Source of the DNA: CAYWJT01 sp964458655
GTDB lineage: Bacteria; Acidobacteriota; Aminicenantia; Aminicenantales; Saccharicenantaceae
Direction: 5' to 3'
Assembly (NCBI GenBank): GCA_964458655.1
Contig: CAYWJT010000024.1
Location: forward strand, 1 to 36,738
DNA: 36,738 nt
Made by a program: the position numbers and the translations under genes. How positions within the stretch are numbered: position 1 is the first letter of the stretch; every line of letters starts with the position of its first letter. Below the pieces are notes generated by a model. The model saw nothing but the letters and a program-made list of their open reading frames with translations. It was not told the DNA's origin and searched no databases. Shown here piece after piece: positions 1 through 8,163 of the stretch.

Positions 1-1
1 G

Positions 2-1273
2 GAGACCGAGGCCCAGAAGGCCCAGCGCCTGAAATGGTGGACCGAGGCCAGGTTCGGCATGTTCATCCACTGGGGCCTCTACGCCCTGCCCGCGCGGCAC
101 GAATGGGTCAAGAACCGCGAGCGGATGACCAACGAGCAGTACCAGAAGTATTTCGAGCTGTTCGACCCGGACCTCTACAACCCCAGGGAGTGGGCCAGGA
201 TGGCCAGGGCCGCGGGCATGAAGTACGCGGTCATCACCGCCAAGCACCACGAGGGCTTCTGCCTCTGGGATTCGAAGTACACCGATTACAAGGCCACCAA
301 CACCCCATACGGCAAGGACCTGCTCAAGGCCTTCGTCGAGGCCTTCCGGGCCGAGGGCCTGAAAGTCGGCTTCTATTACTCGCTCATAGACTGGCATCAC
401 CCGGATTACACCATCGACCGGGTGCACCCCCTGCGCCCCGAGAACGAGGCGGACTACGAGAAGCTCAACGCCGGCAAGGACATGGCCAAGTACCGCGAGT
501 ACATCAAGAACCAGGTCCGCGAACTGCTGACGAACTACGGCGAGATAAGCATCATCTGGTTCGACTTCTCCTTCCCGGGCAAGAACGGAAAGGGTCGGGA
601 CGATTGGGACAGCATCGGGTTGCTCAAGCTGGCCCGGTCCCTCCAGCCCGGCATCATCGTCGACGACAGGCTCGACCTGCAGGACGTGGAAGGCGGCTGG
701 GATTTCACGACGCCGGAACAGGTCAGGGTGACCAAATGGCCGGAGTACAACGGCAAGAAAATCCCCTGGGAGACGTGCCAGACGTTCTCCGGGTCCTGGG
801 GCTACTACCGCGACGAATACACCTGGAAGAGCCCGGCCCAGCTCATCGAGCTGCTCGTCGAGTCGGTGAGCAAGGGCGGCAACCTCCTGCTCAACGTCGG
901 GCCGACGGCCAGGGGGACGTTCGACCACCGGGCGCAGGAGCGGCTCAAGGCCGTCGGCGAGTGGATGGCCCTGAACGGCAGGTCGGTCTACGGCTGCACC
1001 CAGGCGCCGGAAGAATTTGTGGCTCCGCCGAACACGCTGCTGACCTGGAACCCGGCGACGAAGAGGCTCTACATCCACCTGCTGGCCTATCCGCTCGACG
1101 GCCTCTGGCTCTCCGGGATGTCCGACAAAGTGAAGTACGTCCAGTTCCTGCATGACGCGTCCGAGATACGGTTCAGGCCGGGGAGCGGCGCGGACGCCGG
1201 CAAGCTGTGGCTGTCGCTGCCGGTCCAGAAACCCCCCGTCGAGATCCCCGTGCTCGAGGTTTTCCTGAAATAG
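2..1273 (+). CDS. Alpha-L-fucosidase, GH29 (5'-truncated by window edge)
   Basis: Hydrolyses terminal alpha-L-fucose from glycans. The reading frame is open from base 2 and already encodes family sequence upstream of the first ATG at 59 (RLKWWTEARFGMFIHWG), so the true start and any signal peptide lie outside the window. GH29 landmarks follow in order: FGMFIHWG, the AKHHEGF motif, the YYSLIDW segment, IIWFDF (the Asp after Trp-Phe sits at the usual position of the GH29 catalytic nucleophile) and the GGNLLLNVGP block. The frame ends at TAG 1271-1273. It is a different subtype from the fucosidase at 5525: the nucleophile context is WFDF rather than WFDG, and it has a DRVHPLRP loop. Family assignment is firm; substrate linkage cannot be told from sequence. 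Confidence 0.93.
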   Translation, partial: ETEAQKAQRLKWWTEARFGMFIHWGLYALPARHEWVKNRERMTNEQYQKYFELFDPDLYNPREWARMARAAGMKYAVITAKHHEGFCLWDSKYTDYKATNTPYGKDLLKAFVEAFRAEGLKVGFYYSLIDWHHPDYTIDRVHPLRPENEADYEKLNAGKDMAKYREYIKNQVRELLTNYGEISIIWFDFSFPGKNGKGRDDWDSIGLLKLARSLQPGIIVDDRLDLQDVEGGWDFTTPEQVRVTKWPEYNGKKIPWETCQTFSGSWGYYRDEYTWKSPAQLIELLVESVSKGGNLLLNVGPTARGTFDHRAQERLKAVGEWMALNGRSVYGCTQAPEEFVAPPNTLLTWNPATKRLYIHLLAYPLDGLWLSGMSDKVKYVQFLHDASEIRFRPGSGADAGKLWLSLPVQKPPVEIPVLEVFLK

Positions 1274-1370
1274 CCGCCCTCCAGCCTGCGGCTCAATCAC
1301 GAAAAACGCAGCGACCCGGGCCTGCGGCCTCGGCGAGAAGTTTTCTTTCCCTCATGCAGACTGACTGGCC

Positions 1371-1399
1371 TTGACATCCCGCCTACCCGAGATTACTAT
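1371..1399 (+). promoter_or_regulatory. Predicted sigma70-type promoter for the DUF4382 lipoprotein
   Basis: TTGACA at 1371-1376 and TACTAT at 1394-1399 are separated by 17 bp, about 45 bp upstream of the ATG at 1444. It suggests the lipoprotein is transcribed separately from the fucosidase. Prediction by eye only. Confidence 0.55.
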
Positions 1400-1443
1400 G
1401 GATTTTGGGCTGTGCTTTTTCAGCATCAAGAGGAGGATGCGCC

Positions 1444-2586
1444 ATGAGATCACATTCTTTCCGCGTCAAAACCCTGGTGTTGCTGGCCTTTATCGCCTTG
1501 GGGCTCTCCGCCTGCGGTTTCGGCGGAAACGCGGGGCGGCTCTCCCTGAGCCTCACTGACGTGGCGACTGACCGGTACCAGGCCGTGTACGTCACGATCC
1601 GCGAGGTCGCCGTCCATAAGTCCGGCGATACGGAGGACTCCTGGAAGGTCGTGGCTGCGCCCAACAGGACATATAACCTGCTGAACCTCGTCAACGGCGT
1701 CAGGGAGAACCTGGCCCTGGCCGAGCTCCCGTCCGGTCATTACACCCAACTCCGGCTCTTGCTCGGAGACACCCCGGATAACGGCGTCAACATCCTGAGC
1801 CGCGCCCATCCATACGCCAACTACGTCGTGGACAACGCCGGCCAGTGCCACGAGATCAAAGTCCCGAGCGGTTTCAGGACAGGCGTCAAGGTCGTCCAGG
1901 GCTTCGATATAAACGAGAACCAGACGACCGAGCTGATCCTCGATTTCGACGCCTCTAAGTCGGTCGTGGTCGCGGGCCGCAGCGGGCAGTACCTCATGAA
2001 ACCCACCATCAGGGTCCTGACCGCGTCAGACGCTTCCGTCATCAGCGGCTCGGTGACCAAAGCCGCCGACCAGGCCGCCGTTCAAGGAGCCTGCGTCAGC
2101 GCCCAGGTCTACGACGCCTCGGCCGCCGACCCCCGGGATAGGGTGACGGTCAGGGGAGCAACGCTAAGCAGCGAGACCGGCGCCTACAAGCTCTTTGTCG
2201 CCCCAGGCACGTATAACGTCGTCGCCGTCGGGCTCGGCTTTGCGCCGCTCGCGGCCGTGGTCGCAGCCGAAGCCGGCATGACCTACACTCAGGACTTCGC
2301 TCTCGTCGAAGAGCCGAACTACGGCAAAGTCTCGGGCACCGTAACCATCTCTGGCTCTGACGGCGAGGCTTACGCGACGCTTTCCTTCCGGCAGACCGTC
2401 TCTCTGGGAGGCTCGGATATCGAGGTCGAAGTTCAATCGGTCAACGTCCGGGACGGCGCAACATACACAGTGGACCTGCCCGTTGGTCTCTACACCGTTG
2501 TATCGTCGACAGCGGGCATGACGACCCAGGAAGCCTCGGTTTCGGTGAGCAAGGACACGACGACAACTCTCGACATAACGTTCTGA
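1444..2586 (+). CDS. DUF4382 domain-containing lipoprotein
   Basis: Predicted cell-envelope lipoprotein of unknown function, 380 aa. I chose ATG 1444 over the upstream ATG at 1405 because AGGAGGA sits just before it and the protein then opens with a clean lipoprotein signal (MRSHSFRVKTLVLLAFIALG, lipobox LSAC, Cys near residue 25). Residues of about 30-190 match the DUF4382 pattern: GRLSLSLTDVATDRYQAVYV, then a W-K-V segment, NLLNLVNG, a YTQLRLLL strand and a VKVVQGFDI strand. The rest looks like two carboxypeptidase-regulatory-like beta-sandwich units (GAYKLFVAPGTYNVVAVGLG and GATYTVDLPVGLYTVVSSTAG). It probably acts as a surface-anchored beta-rich binding module. No catalytic motif is visible. 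Confidence 0.85.
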   Translation: MRSHSFRVKTLVLLAFIALGLSACGFGGNAGRLSLSLTDVATDRYQAVYVTIREVAVHKSGDTEDSWKVVAAPNRTYNLLNLVNGVRENLALAELPSGHYTQLRLLLGDTPDNGVNILSRAHPYANYVVDNAGQCHEIKVPSGFRTGVKVVQGFDINENQTTELILDFDASKSVVVAGRSGQYLMKPTIRVLTASDASVISGSVTKAADQAAVQGACVSAQVYDASAADPRDRVTVRGATLSSETGAYKLFVAPGTYNVVAVGLGFAPLAAVVAAEAGMTYTQDFALVEEPNYGKVSGTVTISGSDGEAYATLSFRQTVSLGGSDIEVEVQSVNVRDGATYTVDLPVGLYTVVSSTAGMTTQEASVSVSKDTTTTLDITF

Positions 2587-2612
2587 CCGCGCTTATTTTT
2601 CCCGGCGTGTGG

Positions 2613-2648
2613 TGCTATAATCCGGAGCCGGACCTGCTCCGGAGGAGG
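2613..2648 (+). promoter_or_regulatory. Extended -10 promoter and 5'-UTR hairpin before the esterase gene
   Basis: TGCTATAAT (TATAAT at 2616-2621) is an extended -10 element; the -35 region is poor. Directly downstream, CCGGAGC (2622-2628) and GCTCCGG (2636-2642) form a perfect 7-bp stem with a 7-nt loop. Its right arm runs into the GGAGGAGG ribosome-binding site (2641-2648), so the hairpin could limit ribosome access. Confidence 0.5.
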
Positions 2649-2653
2649 CACAC

Positions 2654-4423
2654 ATGAGATACGGGAAAAAAGGAACGGCCTTTCGTCTTTGTCTGCTCGC
2701 GTCCGTCGCGGCCCTGCTGGCATCGGCGCCGGGTTGCGGCGGGCCCGGCGCTAGCCGGGACGACGCCCCGCTCAAGTTCGCGCTCTCTTTCCCCGCCGCG
2801 CTGTCCGCCGGACCGCTCGACGGCCGCCTGCTCCTTCTCGTCTCGGACGACGACGCGCGCGAGCCACGCTTCCAGATAAGCGACGGCGCCGGCACCCAGC
2901 TCGTCTTCGGCGTCGACGTCGAGGGCCTGGCACCGGGCGCGCCGGCTATTATCGATAGGACGGCCTTCGGCTATCCGCGCCGGAGCCTGGCCATGATCGA
3001 GCCCGGCGAGTACTGGGTCCAGGGGCTGCTCAACGTCTACGAGACCTTCCACCGGGCCGACGGTCACACGGTCAAGCTCCCGCCCGACCGCGGCGAAGGC
3101 CAGCAGTGGAACCGGAAGCCGGGCAACCTCTACAGCAAGCCGGTGAAAGTCCGGGTCGACCCGGGCCGCGCCGAAACCATCAGCATCTCGCTCGACCAGG
3201 TCATTCCGCCCATCCCCGACCCGCCCGAGACGAAGTACATCAAGCACGTCCGCATCCAGAGCAAGCTCCTGAGCGATTTTTGGGGCAGGCCGATGTACCT
3301 CGGCGCCCACGTGCTCGTGCCCCATGGCTTCGAGGAGCATCCCGAGGCCCGCTACCCGCTCATCGTCAACCACGGCCACTTCCCCTACACCTTCGGCGGC
3401 TTCCGCGAGGAGCCGCCCGACCCGGACCTGCCGCCGGACTACAGCGAGCGTTTCCGCATCCATGGCTATAACCGCATCGAGCAGGAGGAGGCTTACGCCT
3501 TCTATAAATACTGGACCGCTCCCGACACGCCCCGCTTCCTCATCGTCGAGATCCAGCACGCCAACCCCTTCTACGACGACTCCTACGCCGTGAACTCGGC
3601 CAACCTCGGTCCCTACGGCGACGCCATCAACTACGAGCTCATCCCTTATATCGAGGAGAAGTTCCGCGGCATCGGCCAGGGCTGGGCCCGCTTCCTCTAC
3701 GGCGGGTCGACGGGCGGCTGGGAGGCTCTGGCGGTCCAGGTCTTCTATCCCGACATGTACAACGGCTGCTGGGCCGCCTGCCCCGACCCCATCGACTTCC
3801 GGGCCTACACCATCGTCAACATCTACGAGCACGAGAACGCCTATTACGTGGAGAGCCGCTGGAAGAGGACGCCGCGGCCGGGCCGGCGCAATTACTTGGG
3901 CGAGGTCGGCTGCACGATGGAGGAGACCAACCACCGCGAGCTCGCCCTGGGCACGAAATCGCGCTCGGGCGACCAGTATGACATCTGGGAGGCTGTCTTC
4001 TCGCCGGTCGGCCCCGACGGCTACCCGCGCCGCATCTGGGACAAGCTCACCGGCGAGATAGACCCAGAGACGGCCGCCTACTGGCGCGAGCACTACGACC
4101 TCCGCTACATCCTGGAGCGCGACTGGAAGACGCTCGGCCCCAAGCTCAAGGGCAAGATCCACATCTACTGCGGGGACATGGACAACTACTACCTCAACAA
4201 CGCGGTCTATCTCATGGAGGACTTCCTGAAGGGTACCAAGGACCCCTATTACGACGGCGAGGTGGACTACGGCGACCGGGCCGAGCACTGCTGGAACGGC
4301 GACCACGCCAACCCCAACTACATCTCGCGCCTGCGCTACCACCGGCTCCACATCCCGAAGATCATGGCGCGGATAAAGAAGTCGGCTCCGGCCGGCGCCG
4401 ACCTCAAGAGCTGGAGGTATTGA
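2654..4423 (+). CDS. Putative esterase, alpha/beta-hydrolase lipoprotein
   Basis: Predicted exported esterase-like hydrolase, 589 aa, substrate unknown. The N-terminus is a signal sequence (MRYGKKGTAFRLCLLASVAA) with a weak lipobox (APGC). Residues of about 35-190 form a beta-rich N-terminal domain; the rest is an alpha/beta-hydrolase of the large putative-esterase type. The nucleophile elbow is YGGSTGGWEAL (G-x-S-x-G). Candidate Asp and His are in YCGDMDNYYL and NGDHANPNY near the C-terminus. A strong GGAGGAGG site precedes ATG 2654. The gene lies between a surface lipoprotein and a toxin-antitoxin locus, among carbohydrate-active genes, consistent with polymer degradation, but the substrate is inference. 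The catalytic triad assignment is by motif only. Confidence 0.75.
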   Translation: MRYGKKGTAFRLCLLASVAALLASAPGCGGPGASRDDAPLKFALSFPAALSAGPLDGRLLLLVSDDDAREPRFQISDGAGTQLVFGVDVEGLAPGAPAIIDRTAFGYPRRSLAMIEPGEYWVQGLLNVYETFHRADGHTVKLPPDRGEGQQWNRKPGNLYSKPVKVRVDPGRAETISISLDQVIPPIPDPPETKYIKHVRIQSKLLSDFWGRPMYLGAHVLVPHGFEEHPEARYPLIVNHGHFPYTFGGFREEPPDPDLPPDYSERFRIHGYNRIEQEEAYAFYKYWTAPDTPRFLIVEIQHANPFYDDSYAVNSANLGPYGDAINYELIPYIEEKFRGIGQGWARFLYGGSTGGWEALAVQVFYPDMYNGCWAACPDPIDFRAYTIVNIYEHENAYYVESRWKRTPRPGRRNYLGEVGCTMEETNHRELALGTKSRSGDQYDIWEAVFSPVGPDGYPRRIWDKLTGEIDPETAAYWREHYDLRYILERDWKTLGPKLKGKIHIYCGDMDNYYLNNAVYLMEDFLKGTKDPYYDGEVDYGDRAEHCWNGDHANPNYISRLRYHRLHIPKIMARIKKSAPAGADLKSWRY

Positions 4424-4785
4424 AATCAGGGCATCCCTTCGACCTTGCGGACGCTGACCTCGCTTTAGAGCCGGTTCCTTCTTGCTCCCTTAGCGCCCGG
4501 CCGCATGCTTTCGGCCGTCATCCGAGAACATGATTCCGCCGGAGCGGGCTTGTTCATGGAAATCGGCCGCTCCCTGAGCGAAAAAAGGTCGCTGATGCAG
4601 CCTCTGAACTTGAAAAAATGCTGTCGGACCTGCTGTCGCTCGACCTTCTTGATGTCGGCTAGGGGTTGTGACAACCGGAGCGACGGCCCGGTATAGCAAG
4701 GGCGCGGCCGGCAGGCTAAATGGCGGAACATGTGGACGGGTTTCCTTTCTTATAAGCGCGTTTTTTCCGTGAGCCAGCTACCGTC
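4424..4785. other. Intergenic region without a convincing gene
   Basis: About 360 bases after the esterase stop. Short open frames on both strands (for example 4505-4696 +, 4465-4731 -) have no ribosome-binding site, domain or natural composition and look spurious. The only structure noted is a small hairpin GGTTG-TGA-CAACC at 4664-4676. No transposase remnant or RNA gene was recognised. Confidence 0.6.
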
Positions 4786-4822
4786 TTGACATTTCATAAA
4801 TATGTAATTACAGTAATAACAT
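4786..4822 (+). promoter_or_regulatory. Promoter with palindromic operator for the MazE-MazF fusion
   Basis: TTGACA at 4786-4791 and TACAGT at 4809-4814 have a 17-bp spacer. Overlapping the -10 is a 21-bp near-perfect palindrome (4802-4822) with arms ATGTAATTAC and GTAATAACAT around a central A; only the centre and one symmetric pair break the symmetry. Position and symmetry fit autorepression by the AbrB/MazE-type DNA-binding domain encoded directly downstream. The fucosidase at 5525 starts 30 bp after that gene, so it may share this promoter. Confidence 0.65.
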
Positions 4823-4843
4823 TTCAGGGGCGCGAGGCTGGAG

Positions 4844-5494
4844 ATGAAGACCCTGGAGCTGAAAGTGGCCCGCATCGGCAACTCCCGCGGCGTCCGTCTG
4901 CCGGCCGCGTCCCTGAAGCGGTACGAAGTCGGGTCGGTCCTGGTCATGGAAGAGCGCAGCGACGGCATCCTTTTAAAGCCGAAGGCGCGGGGCATAGTGA
5001 AACTCGACTGGGAAGGGACGGCCAGGGAGATGGAGACCGCTGGCGAAGATTGGAGCGAATGGGACGCGCTCGACGGCGACGGGCTCGGATCGGCGCCGTG
5101 GGAGCGCGAGGGAAAGAAGATAGCGGAGGAGAAGGCCCGTTACGGGCCGGCGCGCCGCGCGCAAAAAGAGGCTGTCAAGCGGTATGAGATCCGTTGGGCC
5201 TCGCTTGACCCCGCCCGGGGAGCCGAGATGGCCAAGACCAGGCCCGTCGTAGTCGTCAGCCTGGACGAACTCAACGCCCGTCTCGAGACGGTCACGGTTT
5301 GCCCGATAACGAGTAGGCTCCATCCCGCCTGGAGATGCCGGCTGCGGGTCAAGTGCGCCGGCAAACCGGCCGAAGTCGCGGCCGACCAGATCCGCACCAT
5401 CAGCAAGAACCGGCTGGGCCCGAGGATGGGCCGGCTGTCGGATGAACAGGCCGCCGCGCTCCGGCGGCTCCTCACCGAGATGTACGGCGAATAA
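4844..5494 (+). CDS. MazE-MazF fusion: AbrB-type antitoxin joined to MazF/PemK toxin
   Basis: A single 216-aa reading frame joins both halves of a type II toxin-antitoxin pair. Residues 1-86 are an AbrB/MazE-type swapped-hairpin antitoxin (VARIGNSRGVRLPAASLKRY, then MEERSDGILLKPKA) with its acidic tail ending GEDWSEWDALDGDGLGSAPW. Residues of about 111-216 are a MazF/PemK-type mRNA endoribonuclease: VKRYEIRWASLDPARGAEMA, KTRPVVVVS with the conserved Arg133, VCPITSR (Thr156, Ser157), ADQIRTISKNRLG and the C-terminal helix. The linker is EREGKKIAEEKARYGPARRA. These proteins are normally separate, with the toxin starting near the antitoxin stop; no in-frame ATG, GTG or TTG lies at the toxin start (KRYEIRW), so no separate toxin start is visible. 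It may be a genuine fusion or the result of a small indel. Confidence 0.85.
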   Translation: MKTLELKVARIGNSRGVRLPAASLKRYEVGSVLVMEERSDGILLKPKARGIVKLDWEGTAREMETAGEDWSEWDALDGDGLGSAPWEREGKKIAEEKARYGPARRAQKEAVKRYEIRWASLDPARGAEMAKTRPVVVVSLDELNARLETVTVCPITSRLHPAWRCRLRVKCAGKPAEVAADQIRTISKNRLGPRMGRLSDEQAAALRRLLTEMYGE

Positions 5495-5524
5495 CCCGAA
5501 TGAAAGCGGAAGGAGGCGACAACA

Positions 5525-6973
5525 ATGAAAAAGGGCCGAAACGCGTTGTTTGTCCCGTCGGCGGCCGCGCTCGCGGCTGTCGTGTTCCTGGCTGCGGCCG
5601 GGGCGGACGCCTGCGCCCCTCAAGGGACGCGTGAAAAGGCGGCCGCTCCGGAGCGCGCAGCCGTCCGACTCATCCCCGAGGACCAGGTCCGCCTTTCCAA
5701 CGACCCGCGCAAGACGGAGCTTTTCCGCGACGCCGGCCTCGGGCTCTTCATCCACTGGGGGCCCAATTCCCAGATGGGGACGGAAATCTCCTGGCCGCTC
5801 TACAACGCCTCGGACGACTATATAAGGAAATATTACGCCCTGGCGGAAACGTTCAACCCGACGCTCTTCGACCCGGCCGAATGGGCGCGCCTGGCCAAAC
5901 TGGCCGGCATGGAGTACGTGGTCTTCACGGCCAAGCACCACGACGGCTTCTGCATGTTCGACACGGCCCTGAGCGATTTCAAGATAACCAACACGCCTTA
6001 CGGCCGGGACATCACCGCCCTGGTCGCTGAAGCCTTCAGGCGCGAGGGCATCCTCGTCGGCCTCTATTATTCGCCGGGCGACTTCCGTTACCAGTACGAG
6101 ACCGGCCTGCGCACGAGCCACATATACGAGCCCGACTTCGCCGCGGCCGCGCCCTTCGGCCCGCTGAAAAAGACCTTCCTCGAATACGAGCAGGGGCAGG
6201 TCGAGGAGCTCCTGACCGGCTACGGCGACGTCTTCATGCTCTGGTTCGACGGCAAGTGCGAGCCGCTCAAGAAGCACGCCTGGCGGGTCAAGCAGGACGT
6301 CTTCATCGGCAGGGGAGAGATCCCGACGCCGGAGCAGACCATCCCGGGCCAGGCCGCGGACCAGGCCTGGGAGAGCTGCATGACGACGAGCTGGCAGTGG
6401 TCCTACCAGCCGAACCCGGACGTCCGCGGCATCAAGGAGGTGCTGGCCAACCTCATCCGCATCCGCGCCCGCGGCGGCAACATGCTGCTCAATGTCGGGC
6501 CGCGGCCGGACGGCCGGATTGCGCCGCCCGACGAGAACCTGCTGCGGGAGCTCGGGCTGTGGATGATGTTGAACGGCGAGGCCGTCCGCGGGGTGCGGCC
6601 CTGGGTGGTCACGAACGAAGGCGACGTCTGGCTGACCAGCCGCCGCGGCGAGGGGACGGTTTACGCCTTCGCCGACCTGGAGTTCGGCATGGAGGGAGTC
6701 AAGGCGCCGGCCGGCGCCCGCTTCACGCTGAAGTCCGTCCGGACGACGCCCGAGACGAAGGTCTCGGTGCTGAGCCAGGCCGGCGGCTGCGAGTGGACGG
6801 AGGACGCCGGCGGGCTGCACATCACCGTGGCGCGGACCCAGACCATCCAGTTCGTCAAGACGCCGGCCGGAGCGGGCGCGAAGTCCGGCCGCAAGCTCGG
6901 CGCGTTCACCTGGGGACCGGACTGGCCGGTCGCGGTCAAGATCACGAACGTCAGGCCGGCCGAAGGCTTCTGA
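5525..6973 (+). CDS. Alpha-L-fucosidase, GH29, predicted lipoprotein
   Basis: Exported enzyme releasing L-fucose from glycans, 482 aa. The start is ATG 5525, with AAGGAGG just upstream. A signal peptide (MKKGRNALFVPSAAALAAVV) ends in a possible lipobox (ADAC, Cys30), so it is probably anchored in the envelope. GH29 motifs in order: GLGLFIHWGPNSQMG (about 72-85), FTAKHHDGFCMFD (134-146), TNTPYGRDI, GLYYSPGDFRYQYE and MLWFDG (catalytic nucleophile Asp242), then MTTSWQWSY and GGNMLLNVGPRPDG. Length is typical. It begins 30 bp after the MazE-MazF fusion, with no obvious promoter between them. The C-terminal ~110 residues form a beta-sandwich-like tail. It differs clearly from the fucosidase at the left edge, so this is not a recent duplication. 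Confidence 0.93.
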   Translation: MKKGRNALFVPSAAALAAVVFLAAAGADACAPQGTREKAAAPERAAVRLIPEDQVRLSNDPRKTELFRDAGLGLFIHWGPNSQMGTEISWPLYNASDDYIRKYYALAETFNPTLFDPAEWARLAKLAGMEYVVFTAKHHDGFCMFDTALSDFKITNTPYGRDITALVAEAFRREGILVGLYYSPGDFRYQYETGLRTSHIYEPDFAAAAPFGPLKKTFLEYEQGQVEELLTGYGDVFMLWFDGKCEPLKKHAWRVKQDVFIGRGEIPTPEQTIPGQAADQAWESCMTTSWQWSYQPNPDVRGIKEVLANLIRIRARGGNMLLNVGPRPDGRIAPPDENLLRELGLWMMLNGEAVRGVRPWVVTNEGDVWLTSRRGEGTVYAFADLEFGMEGVKAPAGARFTLKSVRTTPETKVSVLSQAGGCEWTEDAGGLHITVARTQTIQFVKTPAGAGAKSGRKLGAFTWGPDWPVAVKITNVRPAEGF

Positions 6974-7166
6974 GGCGTTGCGAAGCTTCGGTTACCGGCG
7001 CGGTTTTGTTCCGCGGGGCCGCGGCGGGCAAGGAAGGCTTCAGGATGGCAACGCGCAGGCGTCGCTTCGGCTCCAGCAGCCGCGGCCGGCTGCAAAAGCA
7101 AGCCTTGAGGTTTACCGGCATAGGTCAAGGGGCGGCGGCGCGGCGCGGATGTGAAGCGCGAGGCTC

Positions 7167-7225
7167 TTGACAAGCGTGCGATATGAATCATATCATGAAG
7201 TATAGCGAATAATAATATGATTCAT
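7167..7225 (+). promoter_or_regulatory. Promoter and inverted-repeat operator for vapBC
   Basis: TTGACA at 7167-7172 and TATCAT at 7191-7196, 18-bp spacer. A perfect 11-bp inverted repeat, ATGAATCATAT (7183-7193) and ATATGATTCAT (7215-7225), flanks the predicted transcription start, the left arm overlapping the -10. This is the arrangement expected for autorepression by the VapB-VapC complex. The 190 bases before it, after the fucosidase stop, hold nothing recognisable. Confidence 0.65.
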
Positions 7226-7235
7226 TAGGCGCCGG

Positions 7236-7502
7236 ATGAAAAGCATAAGCGTCCACGGAATAGACGAGGAGACCGAGAAACTGATCCTCGAGCGAGCCAG
7301 AAAGCGCGGCGTGAGCGTCAATAAAGTCGTGAAGGAACTTATCGCCGAATCACTAGGCCTCGACCCTTCGGGCCGGGACCGCGACAACAGGGCGGCCTTC
7401 GCCGACCTGTGCGGAGTCTGGACGCAGGAGGAAGCCGACCGCCTGCTCCAGGTCATGTCCGGGCTGGGGCTCGACTCCGTCGAAGAAAGCGAGTGGCGAT
7501 GA
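7236..7502 (+). CDS. VapB-like ribbon-helix-helix antitoxin
   Basis: Small 88-aa DNA-binding antitoxin that should neutralise the PIN-domain toxin encoded next. The N-terminus (MKSISVHGIDEETEKLILER) starts with a short beta-strand followed by helices and a SVNKVVKELI helix, the ribbon-helix-helix pattern. The C-terminal half (GVWTQEEADRLLQVMSGLG, then DSVEESEW) is the acidic toxin-binding tail. It begins 10 bp after the right arm of the operator. Its stop overlaps the toxin ATG (ATGA at 7499-7502), indicating translational coupling. Subfamily naming is by analogy. Confidence 0.8.
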   Translation: MKSISVHGIDEETEKLILERARKRGVSVNKVVKELIAESLGLDPSGRDRDNRAAFADLCGVWTQEEADRLLQVMSGLGLDSVEESEWR

Positions 7503-7897
7503 GGGACGTCCTTCTCGACACGAACGCCTTCGTCCGTTTTCTGGCCGGCGACGAGAAGGTCCTCGATCATCTCGGCCGCGCCTCCCGGGTGCACATGTCG
7601 GTGTTCGTTCTGGGCGAGCTCCTGGCCGGTTTCCGGGCGGGCGGCCGCGAGAAGGAGAACCGCCGCGTCCTGGAACGATTCCTGGAAAAACCTGGCGTAT
7701 CCGTGCTCGAAGCCGGCCGGGAAACGAGCGAATACTTCGCCCTCATAAAGACCGCCCTTCGCGCCGCCGGCCGGCCGCTGCCCGTCAACGATGTTTGGAT
7801 CGCGGCCCAGGCGCTGGAAACCGCCTCTCTGCTCATCACTTACGACTCCCATTTCCTGGCCGTTCCCGGCCTCAGGGCCTGGGACGAGCTGGCTTAG
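7499..7897 (+). CDS. vapC: VapC-like PIN-domain ribonuclease toxin
   Basis: Toxin ribonuclease of the VapC type, 132 aa. I chose ATG 7499 (overlapping the antitoxin stop) because MRDVLLDTNAFVRFL is the canonical PIN start; the longer open frame from 7409 lies inside vapB. The four acidic residues of the PIN active site are present: Asp7 in LLDTNA, Glu40 in VLGELLAG, Asp98 in PVNDVWIA and Asp116 in ITYDSHF. VapC toxins cut specific RNAs, often tRNA or rRNA, when VapB is degraded. Length and motifs look intact, so it is probably functional. Confidence 0.92.
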   Translation: MRDVLLDTNAFVRFLAGDEKVLDHLGRASRVHMSVFVLGELLAGFRAGGREKENRRVLERFLEKPGVSVLEAGRETSEYFALIKTALRAAGRPLPVNDVWIAAQALETASLLITYDSHFLAVPGLRAWDELA

Positions 7898-8089
7898 AGG
7901 CGAGCTCCGTTCTTTGATGACGGAATTAGCCGACGATTTTTTCGCCTGCGCAACGACGAACGGCCGGGAGCGCTCAGGCGGGAAAACAGGTGTCCCTCGC
8001 GCCGCTAATGTCCCAGGAACGCCCTCGGGTATCTGCGTCAAAAGGCCGAAGGCGCTTGCCCCGCGCCTTGAACGGGAGCCGGTGAAGCC

Positions 8090-8118
8090 TTGACAGCGGC
8101 CGGTTCCAAACCTACCAT
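8090..8118 (+). promoter_or_regulatory. Predicted promoter for the dienelactone hydrolase
   Basis: TTGACA at 8090-8095 and TACCAT at 8113-8118, 17-bp spacer. The ~190 bases between vapC and this promoter show no gene. An AAAAAAGGAGGAG ribosome-binding site follows before the ATG at 8164. Confidence 0.5.
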
Positions 8119-8163
8119 GCCCCTGTAAGAAGAATTCAGGACAAAAAAGGAGGAGCTTTCCCC

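Noticed and set aside
2615..4351. 578-aa open frame antisense to the esterase-like gene
   Set aside because: Val/Ala/Asp/Gly-biased shadow sequence without motifs.
4664..4676. Small GGTTG/CAACC hairpin as a terminator
   Set aside because: Stem is only 5 bp, has no U-run, and is far from a gene end.
4505..4731. Small ORFs in the 4424-4785 gap
   Set aside because: No ribosome-binding site, domain or protein-like composition on either strand.
4973..6820. 615-aa open frame antisense to the mazEF fusion and fucosidase
   Set aside because: Spans two real plus-strand genes and has shadow-like composition.
7791..8093. 100-aa plus-strand ORF after vapC
   Set aside because: Begins inside vapC in another frame and reads as low-information sequence.
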